A stretch of DNA of 64,000 bases from an uncultured Eudoraea sp. GTDB taxonomy: Bacteria; Bacteroidota; Bacteroidia; Flavobacteriales; Flavobacteriaceae. Positions within the stretch are counted from its first letter, which is position 1; the number at the start of each line of letters is the position of its first letter. Below the pieces are notes generated by a model, which was not told the DNA's origin, did not search any database, and was given only the letters and a program-made list of their open reading frames with translations. This document shows positions 1 to 9,415 of the stretch, piece after piece. The stretch is from contig NZ_CANLGX010000001.1 of the NCBI RefSeq assembly GCF_947490415.1, forward strand, positions 434,001 to 498,000. The letters run 5' to 3'. A program made the translations under genes and the position numbers.

Positions 1-765
1 CAAAGGCCAATTTATATTTGCATTTATGTCCATTATTTTTAACGCCTTAATTAGCACTTTATTATGCCTGCCTTCTTCTGGTAAATTTAAATATTTGTGA
101 TATATCGTATTGTTTTTCAACTGTTTGGCAATTCGTATAAATCTGGGGGTATACCTGTATTCAAATTGTTTAAGCGTAAGGGTCTTTTCACCGGTACTTT
201 TATCAGTCGCTCCCTTTTTCCAATAGATTTGTTCATATAGCTCTTCAATACTATTTTTTTTAGAAAATTCTTTTCTTTTTGGAGGAAACACTAAGTGTTC
301 CAGGGGCGTTGCATAAATCTCTATTGTCCTATATTGAGCAGATTGAAATCCACTGGCCGGCAACAATGCCATTCTATATTGAAGGAATTGTTCACGTTCC
401 ATTCCATGAATCATAATACTAAAGGAAGAAATTAATGCTTTGTAATAATTATTAATGCGATTTAATTTTTCAATAAAGAAATCCACATTTTGGGATTTAT
501 CATCTACAATTTGTTTTTCTTCGTGTAGTATTAGCTTAAAATACAGTTCTGTGATTTGATGATACATGATAAATATTTCCTCATCGGGGAAATGTGTTCG
601 GGGGACCTGCAAACTCAAAAGCGTATCGAGATGAATATAATCCCAGTAGGTAAGGTAACGTTGGTACAAAAGACCATCTAGGTAAGAGCTTAAATCCTGA
701 CCCGAATCCTTATATTTTTCTTCTAGTTTTAATATTTGGGATTCTAAGCGCTCCTTATTTTTCAT
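1..765 (-). CDS. kynA: Tryptophan 2,3-dioxygenase, 3' end cut by window edge
   Basis: The reading frame is open from an ATG at 765 down to base 1, so 255 N-terminal codons are present and the C-terminus lies outside the window. The protein is a haem dioxygenase that opens the indole ring of tryptophan to N-formylkynurenine, the first step of the kynurenine pathway. Recognisable stretches are YWDYIHLDTLLSLQ near residue 41, the FKLILHEEK helix, and the substrate-pocket signature SGFQSAQYRTIEIYAT. The start lies 6 bases behind the stop of the DUF3108 gene, so the two are co-transcribed. A 3-hydroxyanthranilate dioxygenase of the same pathway lies 36 kb away. The family call is firm. Confidence 0.93.
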   Translation of the reverse strand, partial: MKNKERLESQILKLEEKYKDSGQDLSSYLDGLLYQRYLTYWDYIHLDTLLSLQVPRTHFPDEEIFIMYHQITELYFKLILHEEKQIVDDKSQNVDFFIEKLNRINNYYKALISSFSIMIHGMEREQFLQYRMALLPASGFQSAQYRTIEIYATPLEHLVFPPKRKEFSKKNSIEELYEQIYWKKGATDKSTGEKTLTLKQFEYRYTPRFIRIAKQLKNNTIYHKYLNLPEEGRHNKVLIKALKIMDINANINWPL

Positions 766-771
766 ATTTGT

Positions 772-1605
772 TTAGTCCATTATTATTTTGAACTGGTGCT
801 TTAAACCATTGTACCCATCCAAATCTGCCGAAATTGCACCCACCGTGAGATTCGCTTTAATCCTAATTGGTATTTTGTTCGAATCATTTGACACCCATAA
901 GGCTAAACTTTCCTGTTCTTTAAAAACGCGTCCAGATTGGACCAAAGGCTGAAATTTAAGGCATTCTACTTTACCAAATTTTGTTTTAATTATTTCCTTA
1001 CCCAAATATCTCAGTTTAAACCTATATATACCGTCATCGTCATAAAGAACTTTAAGTTCCAAAGCCTCTCCCTGGACCAAATCATCAAATTCATAGTTAT
1101 TTCTTAAATAATAAAACGCCGAAATAAGATCCTGAACACTATCCTGTAGGGTAAAATTAAGTTTTTTATCGTTCTTTTTATCATTTAGAACCGCTACTTC
1201 TTTTTCGTGATCAAAATTTATTTCCACGTCCTTTGTGTAGCCACCTTCATATAACTTCCTGACAAAGCGGTAAGGTTTGCCGTCCTTTTTGTCAAAATAG
1301 CTTTCATAGGTGTCATCAACTTTAAAAAAAATGCTTGCGAAACCAGTTGTTTTCCCCCTGCCCACTACGTGATATACCGGAATACTGTCTATCATATTAT
1401 TCTTCACGTGTAGTGTGGCATAACTTGCGTTTAAAAAGCCATAGTGCACCCTGAATTTTAGCCATTCTCCCGGTTTGAAAGCTGAAGACTTAGAATCTTC
1501 CTTAACTGCGTTATCGTCGTTTTTTTTGTAGGATTCAACAACAGCATACTGCCCGGCTAGTGACAGGGTTATAGTAGCAAAAAATAGAACAATGATCTTT
1601 TTCAT
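772..1605 (-). CDS. DUF3108 domain secreted protein
   Basis: This 277-residue protein has an N-terminal signal peptide (MKKIIVLFFATITLSLAGQ). The rest matches my recollection of the DUF3108 family, a lipocalin-like beta-rich periplasmic domain of unknown function that in this phylum sits next to aromatic amino acid catabolism genes. I chose the ATG at 1605 and not the longer frame opening at 1632. It begins right at the signal peptide, and a TAATTTTG promoter box lies between the two, at 1621-1628. It is followed after 6 bases by kynA. No catalytic motif is visible, and any role in tryptophan catabolism is only implied by position. Confidence 0.75.
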   Translation of the reverse strand: MKKIIVLFFATITLSLAGQYAVVESYKKNDDNAVKEDSKSSAFKPGEWLKFRVHYGFLNASYATLHVKNNMIDSIPVYHVVGRGKTTGFASIFFKVDDTYESYFDKKDGKPYRFVRKLYEGGYTKDVEINFDHEKEVAVLNDKKNDKKLNFTLQDSVQDLISAFYYLRNNYEFDDLVQGEALELKVLYDDDGIYRFKLRYLGKEIIKTKFGKVECLKFQPLVQSGRVFKEQESLALWVSNDSNKIPIRIKANLTVGAISADLDGYNGLKHQFKIIMD

Positions 1606-1620
1606 ATCCAATTTTCGAAT

Positions 1621-1628
1621 CAAAATTA
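1621..1628 (-). promoter_or_regulatory. TAnnTTTG -7 box for DUF3108-kynA
   Basis: The minus strand reads TAATTTTG, an exact match to the Bacteroidota -7 consensus. It lies about 16 bases upstream of the ATG at 1605. I see no clear -33 TTG. It argues against the longer start at 1632. Confidence 0.5.
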
Positions 1629-1632
1629 TCAA

Positions 1633-2050
1633 AAAATGAGCTTATATAAATTTTAATTTACAATTACATAAACAAAATTTATTCCAAAGTATTGTATTCT
1701 ACATATCATTCAGTCTATCCGGTTTATGTAAAGGCCTTAGAAAAGGCCTGTCAATTATAACTATTTGAATTAGGTGCTAGACACATAACCCACATATAAG
1801 TAGGTTCATGTTTTTCATTTTAATTCAAAAAAAAGCCCCGATTAAGAAATCAGGGCTTTTCCTAAATAACCAACCAAACTTTAAATTATGAAAAACCAAT
1901 ACTTAAAGTTATAAGGGAACCACCCCTTATGTCTTCCAAATTTACTTAATAACTATTTCCCTTGAAAATCTTTTAACTTACTTTAACTAGGCTATTAACA
2001 ATACTTTATAAAAGCAAGTCAAATTTTGACAAAATCTTAAGAAAAATGCC
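1633..2050. other. Intergenic region with terminator and repeated 17-mer
   Basis: This 418-base gap between hppD and the DUF3108 gene holds an intrinsic terminator (1827-1860) and the string CTAAATAACCAACCAAA at 1862-1878, which recurs at 29399-29415. An 8-codon ATG frame runs from 1888 to 1914. A second small hairpin pairs ATAAGGG (1911-1917) with CCCTTAT (1924-1930). I see no protein gene of normal size. Confidence 0.6.
1827..1860 (-). terminator. Intrinsic terminator of hppD
   Basis: A 13-bp stem pairs 1831-1843 with 1848-1860 around a 4-base loop. Read on the minus strand it is complete with one U-G pair, and it runs into eight U residues (1834-1827). On the plus strand the same position is a C-A mismatch, so it terminates minus-strand transcription better. 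Confidence 0.75.
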
Positions 2051-3193
2051 TCAAAGTGTGCCTCTGGAAGCTTGTTCTCTTTCAATGGCCTCGAAAAGTG
2101 CCTTAAAATTACCTTTACCAAAAGACTTAGCCCCTTTTCTCTGAATAATTTCTATAAACATTGTGGGTCGGTCCAAAACGGGTTTCGTGAAAATTTGTAG
2201 CAAATATCCCTCATCGTCCCGGTCAATGAGAATGCCCAATTCACTTAGAGGCACTAGATCCTCATCTATTTCTCCTACCCTGTCCAGTACATCTTCATAA
2301 TAACTAGAGGGAACTGTCAAAAATTCAACGCCTCTATCCCTGAGGGCTGTGACGGTATTTATAATATTATCCGTCGCCATTGCCATATGCTGAACTCCTG
2401 CACCATTGTAAAATTGGATATATTCTTCTATTTGAGATTTCTTTTTTCCATCGGCTGGTTCGTTAATAGGAAACTTTATCCTGCCATTACCATTACTCAT
2501 CACCTTACTCATTAGGGCGGTGTAGTCTGTTGAGATATCCTTATCGTCAAATGAAACCAATTGTGCAAAACCCATTACTTTCGCATAAAACTCACACCAC
2601 TTGTTCATTTCATTCCAGCCCACATTACCTACCATGTGATCTATATATTTAAGTCCTACATCCGCGGGCTTGTAATGCGGGTCCCATTTAATATATCCCG
2701 GCATAAAAACCCCACTATATTGACCCCGTTCCACAAATACGTGAACAGTTTCTCCATATGTGTGTATTCCCGACAAAATTATCGACCCGTTTTCATCTTT
2801 AAGTACTTTAGGCTCTAAATAACTCTCAGCACCCCTACTGGTAGTTTCTGCATAACTTTTAGCAGCATCATCCACCCACAGAGCTATAGCTTTTACACCA
2901 TCACCATGGGATTCTACATGTCTGTTTATTTCTCCTCCGGGTACAAGAGAAGAGGTAAGTACAAGTCTAATTTTGTCCTGTTCTATCACATAAGACACTC
3001 TGTCTTTAAGTCCGGTTTCCAAACCAGCATATGCTAAAGGTTGAAAGCCCCAGGCCGACATATAATAATATGCTGCCTGTTTCGCATTACCCACATAGAG
3101 TTCGACATGATCTGTACCCAATAGGGGCAAAAAATCTTCTGCTTCAAGGTTTTCCTTTGGCAACTTTAAGGATGAATTATCTAATATTTCCAT
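2051..3193 (-). CDS. hppD: 4-hydroxyphenylpyruvate dioxygenase
   Basis: This 380-residue Fe(II) enzyme converts 4-hydroxyphenylpyruvate to homogentisate in tyrosine and phenylalanine breakdown. It has the two vicinal-oxygen-chelate domains expected. The C-terminal one carries the three iron ligands in context: His in YIDHMVGNV, His in VQHMAMATD and Glu in FIEIIQRKG. Length is normal for the family. It ends in its own terminator 190 bases downstream and is followed on the same strand by the DUF3108-kynA pair. A weak -7 box (GATATTTG on the minus strand) lies at 3333-3340. I see no homogentisate dioxygenase gene in the window. Confidence 0.95.
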   Translation of the reverse strand: MEILDNSSLKLPKENLEAEDFLPLLGTDHVELYVGNAKQAAYYYMSAWGFQPLAYAGLETGLKDRVSYVIEQDKIRLVLTSSLVPGGEINRHVESHGDGVKAIALWVDDAAKSYAETTSRGAESYLEPKVLKDENGSIILSGIHTYGETVHVFVERGQYSGVFMPGYIKWDPHYKPADVGLKYIDHMVGNVGWNEMNKWCEFYAKVMGFAQLVSFDDKDISTDYTALMSKVMSNGNGRIKFPINEPADGKKKSQIEEYIQFYNGAGVQHMAMATDNIINTVTALRDRGVEFLTVPSSYYEDVLDRVGEIDEDLVPLSELGILIDRDDEGYLLQIFTKPVLDRPTMFIEIIQRKGAKSFGKGNFKALFEAIEREQASRGTL

Positions 3194-3407
3194 GATATTT
3201 TTTGAATTGATTAGTAGCTAAAAGTGTTTTTAGACCGGATAGTCCCTATCTGAGATTGGCGTATTTACCACATTGCCCTGAGATGGGCAGAAATATCAAT
3301 TCTGGTTTCTAACATTATGCTTACTATACCATGCAAATATCGGAAAAAACTACCAATCTTGGTAAAAACCACGAGCATTTCCCATCAATTGCATATAACC
3401 TAAACTT

Positions 3408-5660
3408 CTAAAACCAATAACCAACACTGACGAAAAAATTACCATCATCTATTTCCGGAGTCCAGGAGTACATTAGCTGCACAGGGCCTATAAAGGAATC
3501 CCATCCATAAGATAGGCCATACCCTGAAAAATCGGGCAGTGTAAACCATTCCCCGGTTCTGAAAAGATCATCTTCAACATTGGCGATATTAGCAGAAAAC
3601 ATCACATGATGCTTTTTAATAAATTCAAAGTCCAAGCGACCATAAGCCTTAACATAGCTATTCCCAGGCAAGCTTAGAAAATTATACCCTAAAAAAGGAA
3701 TAAAGTTATTGATAAGATCATTGCCATAACCTCCCAAAACAAAATCCAGTGCTTTCACCTGAGAATTCCCCAGTTTAAACCCCCCTTCAGTCTCCAGGTT
3801 AATGGAAAGATTTCGGATTATAGGAAAGGCAGCCCCCATTCTTGCCTTTGCAATAGAGAACTCTTTAAAGTTATTATTGAAGTCGGAGGAAAATAAGTAC
3901 AAATGAAAATCTCCATTAAAATACAGCCCTTTTGAGGGAAAGTATCTGTTATTATAGGTATCCAGTATTAATTTTCCATAAGTGCTAAAATAATTGCTGT
4001 TTTCAAAATATAAGCGCTTACCGGATGTAGGTGGAACAAGACTATCCTGATTGTTAAAAGTCCTGGAACTATACTTTAGCAATTTATGCTCAGCGCCCAT
4101 TATGAAAGCAAATTCCTCTTTAAAAACAGTCTGGAGGTATAGTTGATTGGTGAAATCTGAAACATCAAGATTTATTTCATTAATATTTTGATCATCCTGG
4201 ACAACAAAATTAGAGCGTATTACCTCATAATTAATTTCATCATAAAAATCATTGAGTCGTGAATTAATTCCAAAGCTCCAGTAAGAACCTTTATCCAGAT
4301 AATATTGAAAATTATATCTAATATTATCCCCGATAGCAAAATCAATTGAGGCAACATCGTCCTTCGTCAACAAATTCTTTTTGGTAAAGTTAATCAGGGC
4401 AGCAGTTTTGTATAAATCATCATAATGCACCCCTAGTCTTAAATAAGATTTATTGGGGTTTTCTCTAAGCTTTACAATTAAATCTTCCCCTAGCCCGTTT
4501 GAAATCAGCTCATAACGAATTGTATTAAAATTGTTAGTAGCGGCCAGATTGCTAATACCCTGTTGTAGCTTTTGAAAAGTGGTTTTGATCGGTAGGTTAA
4601 TCCTTAATTTACCCTTAACATAGGCACGGGAATAATTAATATTTCCTTCCAGGACTAATCTATTGATAAATATGGAATCCGTTGGCACGATATTCCCGGT
4701 ACTTTTTTTAACACGATTCTGTTTTGCAGCTAATTTCTTTAAAGTATCGAGATGTTCAAGGGCTGCAGTTCGCCCGTTTTCTATTATAGGCCCGGCCAGA
4801 TCAAAATCAATAACAGAAAATTCGTCAATATCAGGTCTGATATAAATATCCGTTTCCTTGACCTTTACTTTCATATGGTCAACGGTCCTAAAATTATTAA
4901 TCTGAAGTAATATATCAGTAGCCGACTGCAAAGATTCACGGTCTCTCAGGGTATGCTGCACATCAACTCCAATAATGATATCAGCCCCTAATTGTTTTAC
5001 TTCCATGATGGGATAATTATTTACAACACCTCCATCAATCAAAATTTGATCATCTAATTCTGTAGGTTCAAATAGTGATGGAAATGTACCACTTGCCATA
5101 ACTGCTTCCGGCAGATATCCTTTATTTAATAAGACTTCAGCCCCGGTCTCAATATTAGTTGCAATGCAAAAAAATGGAATGGGTAAGTTGTTAAAGTCGT
5201 TTACATCCCTTACATGATATAGCAGTCTTACGAGCTCATTGTAAATTCTTTGGCCCCCGGAAATTGCCGATGGGAACGATATTTTGAAATTATTAAAAGG
5301 AAGCGTAAGTGCGTATCTTTCAGAATCTTCTTTTTCATAGAACGTTTTCGCACCTCTCGGAAGATTGTCCTGAATAAGATCACTAAAATCAGCATCTCTA
5401 AATAATGAATCCAGCTCATTGGCAGAATATCCCGAAGCATATAATGCTCCGACAATGGCTCCCATGCTTGTGCCTCCAATATAATCTATGGTTATGCCAG
5501 CTTCTTCTATTACCTTAAGTGCACCTATATGCGCCATCCCTTTAGCCCCTCCGCCACTGAGAACCAGACCTACTTTTAGCTCCTTGACCGGTTCATTTAG
5601 TTGGGCCCGACTAACTCCGACACAGATAAAAAACGTAAGAATTAAGGCCAATCTTTGCAT
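3408..5660 (-). CDS. Patatin-like phospholipase fused to Omp85-type barrel (PlpD-like)
   Basis: This 750-residue protein starts with a signal peptide ending near VSRAQ. A patatin domain (about residues 28-290) carries the oxyanion motif GGGAKG at 36-41, the nucleophile Ser65 in GTSMG and the catalytic Asp209 in DGG. A POTRA-like segment (about 320-395) and a C-terminal outer-membrane barrel ending in the aromatic residues VGYWF follow. This order matches type Vd autotransporters, in which the barrel secretes or anchors a lipase. It lies 17 bases behind uvrC and probably shares its transcript. The substrate is not known from sequence. Confidence 0.88.
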   Translation of the reverse strand: MQRLALILTFFICVGVSRAQLNEPVKELKVGLVLSGGGAKGMAHIGALKVIEEAGITIDYIGGTSMGAIVGALYASGYSANELDSLFRDADFSDLIQDNLPRGAKTFYEKEDSERYALTLPFNNFKISFPSAISGGQRIYNELVRLLYHVRDVNDFNNLPIPFFCIATNIETGAEVLLNKGYLPEAVMASGTFPSLFEPTELDDQILIDGGVVNNYPIMEVKQLGADIIIGVDVQHTLRDRESLQSATDILLQINNFRTVDHMKVKVKETDIYIRPDIDEFSVIDFDLAGPIIENGRTAALEHLDTLKKLAAKQNRVKKSTGNIVPTDSIFINRLVLEGNINYSRAYVKGKLRINLPIKTTFQKLQQGISNLAATNNFNTIRYELISNGLGEDLIVKLRENPNKSYLRLGVHYDDLYKTAALINFTKKNLLTKDDVASIDFAIGDNIRYNFQYYLDKGSYWSFGINSRLNDFYDEINYEVIRSNFVVQDDQNINEINLDVSDFTNQLYLQTVFKEEFAFIMGAEHKLLKYSSRTFNNQDSLVPPTSGKRLYFENSNYFSTYGKLILDTYNNRYFPSKGLYFNGDFHLYLFSSDFNNNFKEFSIAKARMGAAFPIIRNLSINLETEGGFKLGNSQVKALDFVLGGYGNDLINNFIPFLGYNFLSLPGNSYVKAYGRLDFEFIKKHHVMFSANIANVEDDLFRTGEWFTLPDFSGYGLSYGWDSFIGPVQLMYSWTPEIDDGNFFVSVGYWF

Positions 5661-5677
5661 AAGGTTAAGATATGGGA

Positions 5678-7465
5678 TTAATGGAAATTTTCATAAATTT
5701 TCTTTGCCATGGCATTTCCAACAGTTTTCGATAGATCCTCAATTGAAGCTTTTTTTATTCTGTTTACAGATTTAAAGTTTTTGAGCAACTCTTCTGCCGT
5801 TTTCTTACCTACTCCACGAATCCGTTCCAATTCAGAATCAATAGCTGCTTTGCTTCTCTTATTTCTATGAAAATTAATCCCGAATCTATGTGCCTCATTT
5901 CTTAATTGTTGAATTATCTTCAGTGTTTCAGACTTTTTATCCAGATATAATGGTATTGGATCATTGGGAAAGTAAATTTCTTCCAGCCTTTTCGCAATCC
6001 CAATAATTGCTATTTTACCTCTTAGACCGAGCAAATCGAGGCTCTTCACTGCCGAAGATAATTGTCCTTTACCTCCGTCAATCACTATAAGTTGAGGCAG
6101 TCCGGAATCTTCTTCCAATAATCTTTTATAGCGTCTGTATACCACCTCCTCCATTGATTTAAAATCATCGGGGCCATCCACCGTTTTAATATTAAAGTGT
6201 CTGTATTCCTTTTTAAACGGTTTTCCGTTTCTGAAAACCACACATGCCGCAACAGGATTACTTCCCTGGATATTTGAATTGTCAAAACACTCTATATGCC
6301 TTGGCTCTTCAGCCAGATGAAGATCTGTTTTCATTTGAGCCATAATCCGGTTTGTGTGTCTATCCGGATCTGTAATCTTAACTTGTTTAAATCTTTCTTG
6401 TCTATAGTACTTCGAATTTCTTTCGGACAACTCCAATAGCTTTTTTTTATCCCCTAATTTGGGAACAGTAACTTTTATATCATCACCTAAAGTGCATGAA
6501 AAAGGGAGTAAAAGATTTTTGGACTGAGAATTAAAACGCTGTCGAATTTCAATAATTGCCAATTGTAAAAGCTCTTTATCAGATTCTTCCAATTTCTTTT
6601 TTATTTCCATGGTATGAGACCGAATTATGGATCCGTGGGAAAGTTGCAGGAAATTTACATAGGCAAATGCATCATCTGAAATAATACTGAATACATCAAC
6701 GTTGTTTATTTTGGGATTAACTATTGTAGATTTAACCTGATAGTTTTCCAGGACTTCAATTTTATCCTTAATGCGTTGTGCTTCTTCAAATTGCATCTCC
6801 TTAGCAAGTGATTTCATTTGCGTTTTAAAATAATGAAGGGAGGACTTAAAATTGCCTTTGATTATCTGTCTAATATCATCTATCTGTTTATGGTACTCTT
6901 CAGAATTTTGAAGGCCTTCACACGGGCCTTTGCAATTTCCAAGATGGTACTCCAGGCATAATTTATATTTTCCGGCATTAATTTTTTCAGGGGATAAATC
7001 ATAATTACAAGTCCGTAAAGGATACACACTTTTTATAAGTTCAAGTAAAACTTTTACGGTTTTCATACTGGTATATGGGCCATAGTATTCAGAACCATCC
7101 TTAATTAACTTTCGAGTCGGAAAGATTCTTGGAAAGCGCTCATTCTTAATACAAATCCAAGGATATGATTTATCATCCTTAAGCAGCACATTATACCTTG
7201 GCTGGTATTTTTTTATCAGGTTATTCTCAAGAAGTAATGCATCAGATTCCGTTTTTACAACTATGTGTTTTAAGGAATCTATTTTCTTTACCATTACACG
7301 AGTCTTTCCGTACTCATGCGTCTTGTGAAAATAAGACGAAACTCTTTTTTTAAGATTCTTTGCCTTCCCTACATATAAAATTTTACCATCAGCATCATAA
7401 AATTGATATACTCCCGGACTGTCAGGTAATGTACTCAGTTTAATCTCTAATGGTATTTCGGGCAT
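5678..7465 (-). CDS. uvrC: UvrABC excinuclease subunit C
   Basis: This 595-residue nuclease makes both incisions in nucleotide excision repair with UvrA and UvrB. Visible parts are the N-terminal GIY-YIG nuclease (GVY at 18-20, YVG at 31-33), a Cys-containing segment near residue 155-180 (CNYD, CLEYHLGNCKGPC), a UVR helix pair near 205-240, the RNase H-like C-terminal nuclease (ECFDNSNIQGSNPVA, VIDGGKGQL) and a helix-hairpin-helix end (RIRGVGKKTAEELL). The ATG at 7465 follows a TACCTTTG promoter box. Patatin follows on the same strand. The family length is normal. Confidence 0.96.
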   Translation of the reverse strand: MPEIPLEIKLSTLPDSPGVYQFYDADGKILYVGKAKNLKKRVSSYFHKTHEYGKTRVMVKKIDSLKHIVVKTESDALLLENNLIKKYQPRYNVLLKDDKSYPWICIKNERFPRIFPTRKLIKDGSEYYGPYTSMKTVKVLLELIKSVYPLRTCNYDLSPEKINAGKYKLCLEYHLGNCKGPCEGLQNSEEYHKQIDDIRQIIKGNFKSSLHYFKTQMKSLAKEMQFEEAQRIKDKIEVLENYQVKSTIVNPKINNVDVFSIISDDAFAYVNFLQLSHGSIIRSHTMEIKKKLEESDKELLQLAIIEIRQRFNSQSKNLLLPFSCTLGDDIKVTVPKLGDKKKLLELSERNSKYYRQERFKQVKITDPDRHTNRIMAQMKTDLHLAEEPRHIECFDNSNIQGSNPVAACVVFRNGKPFKKEYRHFNIKTVDGPDDFKSMEEVVYRRYKRLLEEDSGLPQLIVIDGGKGQLSSAVKSLDLLGLRGKIAIIGIAKRLEEIYFPNDPIPLYLDKKSETLKIIQQLRNEAHRFGINFHRNKRSKAAIDSELERIRGVGKKTAEELLKNFKSVNRIKKASIEDLSKTVGNAMAKKIYENFH

Positions 7466-7496
7466 AAATTTGTTAATAAAATGGTCCTCTTATATA

Positions 7497-7504
7497 CAAA
7501 GGTA
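7497..7504 (-). promoter_or_regulatory. TAnnTTTG -7 box for uvrC
   Basis: The minus strand reads TACCTTTG 32 bases before the uvrC ATG. It is an exact match to the -7 consensus, and no TTG at usual -33 spacing is seen. Confidence 0.45.
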
Positions 7505-7827
7505 AGTTACAATACAATTATTATTAACCCTGTTACCCTCAAGTTAAGTTTGAAATAAAAAGGACCAAAATCAATAAATTGATAATTTGTCAACACCTTC
7601 AGTTAACAATTATTTGCCTTAAAAAGTTATCCCCTCCAAAATATTTTCGGTAATCAATTGATTGTCAATTTTTTAACATAATATGCCTAAGGAACTTGCA
7701 TTATTTAATAGCAGGTAAAATGTTAAGAGTATTGTAAAAGTTGTGCATTTCAACGATTAAATTGTGCCTTTTATAGGACAATTGACATTTATTTCTTTAT
7801 ATTTAACCAGAAAAATAAATTAACTAC

Positions 7828-7914
7828 ATGGAAAATTATGTCATCACTTTAGGTATGTACCTCATTTTGATGCTATTTTTTAAAATATATTTTGCTGTTG
7901 CGGCAAAAGAGTAA
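7828..7914 (+). CDS. Possible 28-residue single-pass membrane peptide
   Basis: An ATG at 7828 opens a 28-codon frame ending in TAA at 7912-7914. After MENY the peptide is a nearly uninterrupted hydrophobic helix (VITLGMYLILMLFFKIYF) and ends in AKE. This is the layout of small membrane peptides with an acidic N-terminus and a charged tail. The A-rich leader before the ATG is like that of real genes here. It precedes the cyclo-ligase gene by 48 bases on the same strand. I recognise no family, and a chance frame in AT-rich DNA remains possible. Confidence 0.35.
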   Translation: MENYVITLGMYLILMLFFKIYFAVAAKE

Positions 7915-7962
7915 TTTTATTAAAATAGTTCCCCAAACTAGCTACATGTTTAATCGGTATTT

Positions 7963-8526
7963 ATGCTAAAAAAAGAGCTTCGATTAAACTTCCTTCAATT
8001 AAGAAATGAATTATCTTCAGAAACAATTTCAAACTACAGTTTAGAAATTGCTAACAGGGTATTGCAATTACCCATTTGGACGTTCAATTTTTACCATCTT
8101 TTTTTATCAATCTCAGAGAAGAATGAAATTGATACAGGTTTTATTATGTCTATCCTACAGGGAAAAGATAAAAATATTGTGCTCCCAAAGGTTTTAGATG
8201 ATACTAAACTGGTTCATTATTTACTTACAGATAATACCATTTTGAGAAAAAACAAATGGAATATTCCGGAACCTGTAGACGGGTTATTGGTGCCCCCACT
8301 TAAAATTGATGTCGTTTTTGTTCCTCTTTTAGCTTTTGATAAACTTGGCCACAGGGTAGGTTATGGTAAAGGTTTCTATGACAAGTTTTTAAATGATGAT
8401 TGCCGTAAAGACGTGATAAAAATTGGTCTTTCCTTATTTAAACCCGTGGATAAAATTAGTGATATACAGAAACACGATATTGTAATGGATTACTGCGTTA
8501 CTCCGGATAAAGTCTATATTTTTTAA
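7963..8526 (+). CDS. 5-formyltetrahydrofolate cyclo-ligase
   Basis: This 187-residue enzyme uses ATP to turn 5-formyl-THF into 5,10-methenyl-THF, returning a stored folate to the one-carbon pool. The C-terminal signature VPLLAFDKLGHRVGYGKGFYD is the nucleotide- and folate-binding loop of the MTHFS family, and the N-terminal basic KKELR start is also typical. Length is normal. It converges on lspA with a 4-base overlap of coding ends (8523-8526), so no terminator fits between them. The family symbol varies (ygfA, fau), so I leave it blank. Confidence 0.92.
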   Translation: MLKKELRLNFLQLRNELSSETISNYSLEIANRVLQLPIWTFNFYHLFLSISEKNEIDTGFIMSILQGKDKNIVLPKVLDDTKLVHYLLTDNTILRKNKWNIPEPVDGLLVPPLKIDVVFVPLLAFDKLGHRVGYGKGFYDKFLNDDCRKDVIKIGLSLFKPVDKISDIQKHDIVMDYCVTPDKVYIF

Positions 8527-9143
8527 GAATCTTTTTTTCCGAAAGCTTTTTTATTAAATACGATTAATATCCCTACTCCCGTACTAATGGCGGTATCGGC
8601 TACATTAAATACCGGTTCAAAAAATCGAAAATTATCCCCCCCAACCCAAGGAACCCATTCAGGCCAATTCGTATCAATTAATGGAAAGTAAAGCATGTCT
8701 ACTACTTTACCATAAAATAAGCTCCCATATGGTTCTTCAGAAAACAATGTCGCCAACTGGTTATAACTGTCGTTGAAAATTATCCCATAGAATAAAGAAT
8801 CAAGAATATTTCCAAGCGCTCCGGCAAAAATCAGGGAAACAGCCGTAATAAGAGTTATCGTTGCTTTCTTCTTAATAATGTCATAAAGCCAGTACCCAAT
8901 TCCGATGATTGCAAAAAGGCGAAAAACTGTGAGAACCAATTTGCCGATTTTGTCTGATATAGGTAAAATATCACTTAATTTGGCCCCCCATGCAGCTCCT
9001 TCGTTTTCAATAAAAAGAATTCTAAACCAGGAAAAAACTTCCGTTGATTCTCCTAGTTCAAAATTGGTTTTAATATATATTTTACTAAGCTGATCGATTA
9101 ATAAAACAATGGCTATAATCAGTATTGACCTCTTAATATTCAT
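8523..9143 (-). CDS. lspA: Lipoprotein signal peptidase (signal peptidase II)
   Basis: This 206-residue inner-membrane aspartyl protease removes signal peptides from diacylglyceryl prolipoproteins. The conserved GN..D sits at residues 111-115. The catalytic aspartates are most likely Asp149 in GKVVDML and Asp183 in FNVADTAI. Compared with proteobacterial enzymes of about 160 residues it carries roughly 25 extra residues between GNxxD and GxVVD and a longer loop before FNxAD. The usual Arg after GNxxD is Ser116. Both features fit the phylum's long form. It lies downstream of ileS and the DksA-like gene, a common order in Bacteroidota, and its many client lipoproteins are visible in this window. 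Confidence 0.93.
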   Translation of the reverse strand: MNIKRSILIIAIVLLIDQLSKIYIKTNFELGESTEVFSWFRILFIENEGAAWGAKLSDILPISDKIGKLVLTVFRLFAIIGIGYWLYDIIKKKATITLITAVSLIFAGALGNILDSLFYGIIFNDSYNQLATLFSEEPYGSLFYGKVVDMLYFPLIDTNWPEWVPWVGGDNFRFFEPVFNVADTAISTGVGILIVFNKKAFGKKDS

Positions 9144-9415
9144 TCTTTTTCAAAATAGATTCGGCTAAAATAGGGATTATTCTACCAACAAAAGACCAGG
9201 ATATTCAATTAAAACTAACCAATGGAAATTACGAATTGATCTTCTTCAATAGAATGTTCTGGCCTTTTGGCAGATGATATAGAATTTTTGCCGGAATTGG
9301 CTAGGGCCTTATAGCCGAAAAATGCAAAACACTTACTGAATTTACGGTAAAATAAATGCTTAAAATTTTTAATCAGTATAAACTTAAATCAACTAAAGAT
9401 AAAAGTATCTGATCG

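Larger units (their letters stand above)
7466..7962. other. Intergenic region between divergent uvrC and cyclo-ligase genes
   Basis: This 497-base gap is very AT-rich. It holds the uvrC promoter box, a 12-base perfect palindrome AATCAATTGATT at 7652-7663 that could be an operator, and a 28-codon hydrophobic frame (7828-7914). I see nothing else. Confidence 0.5.
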
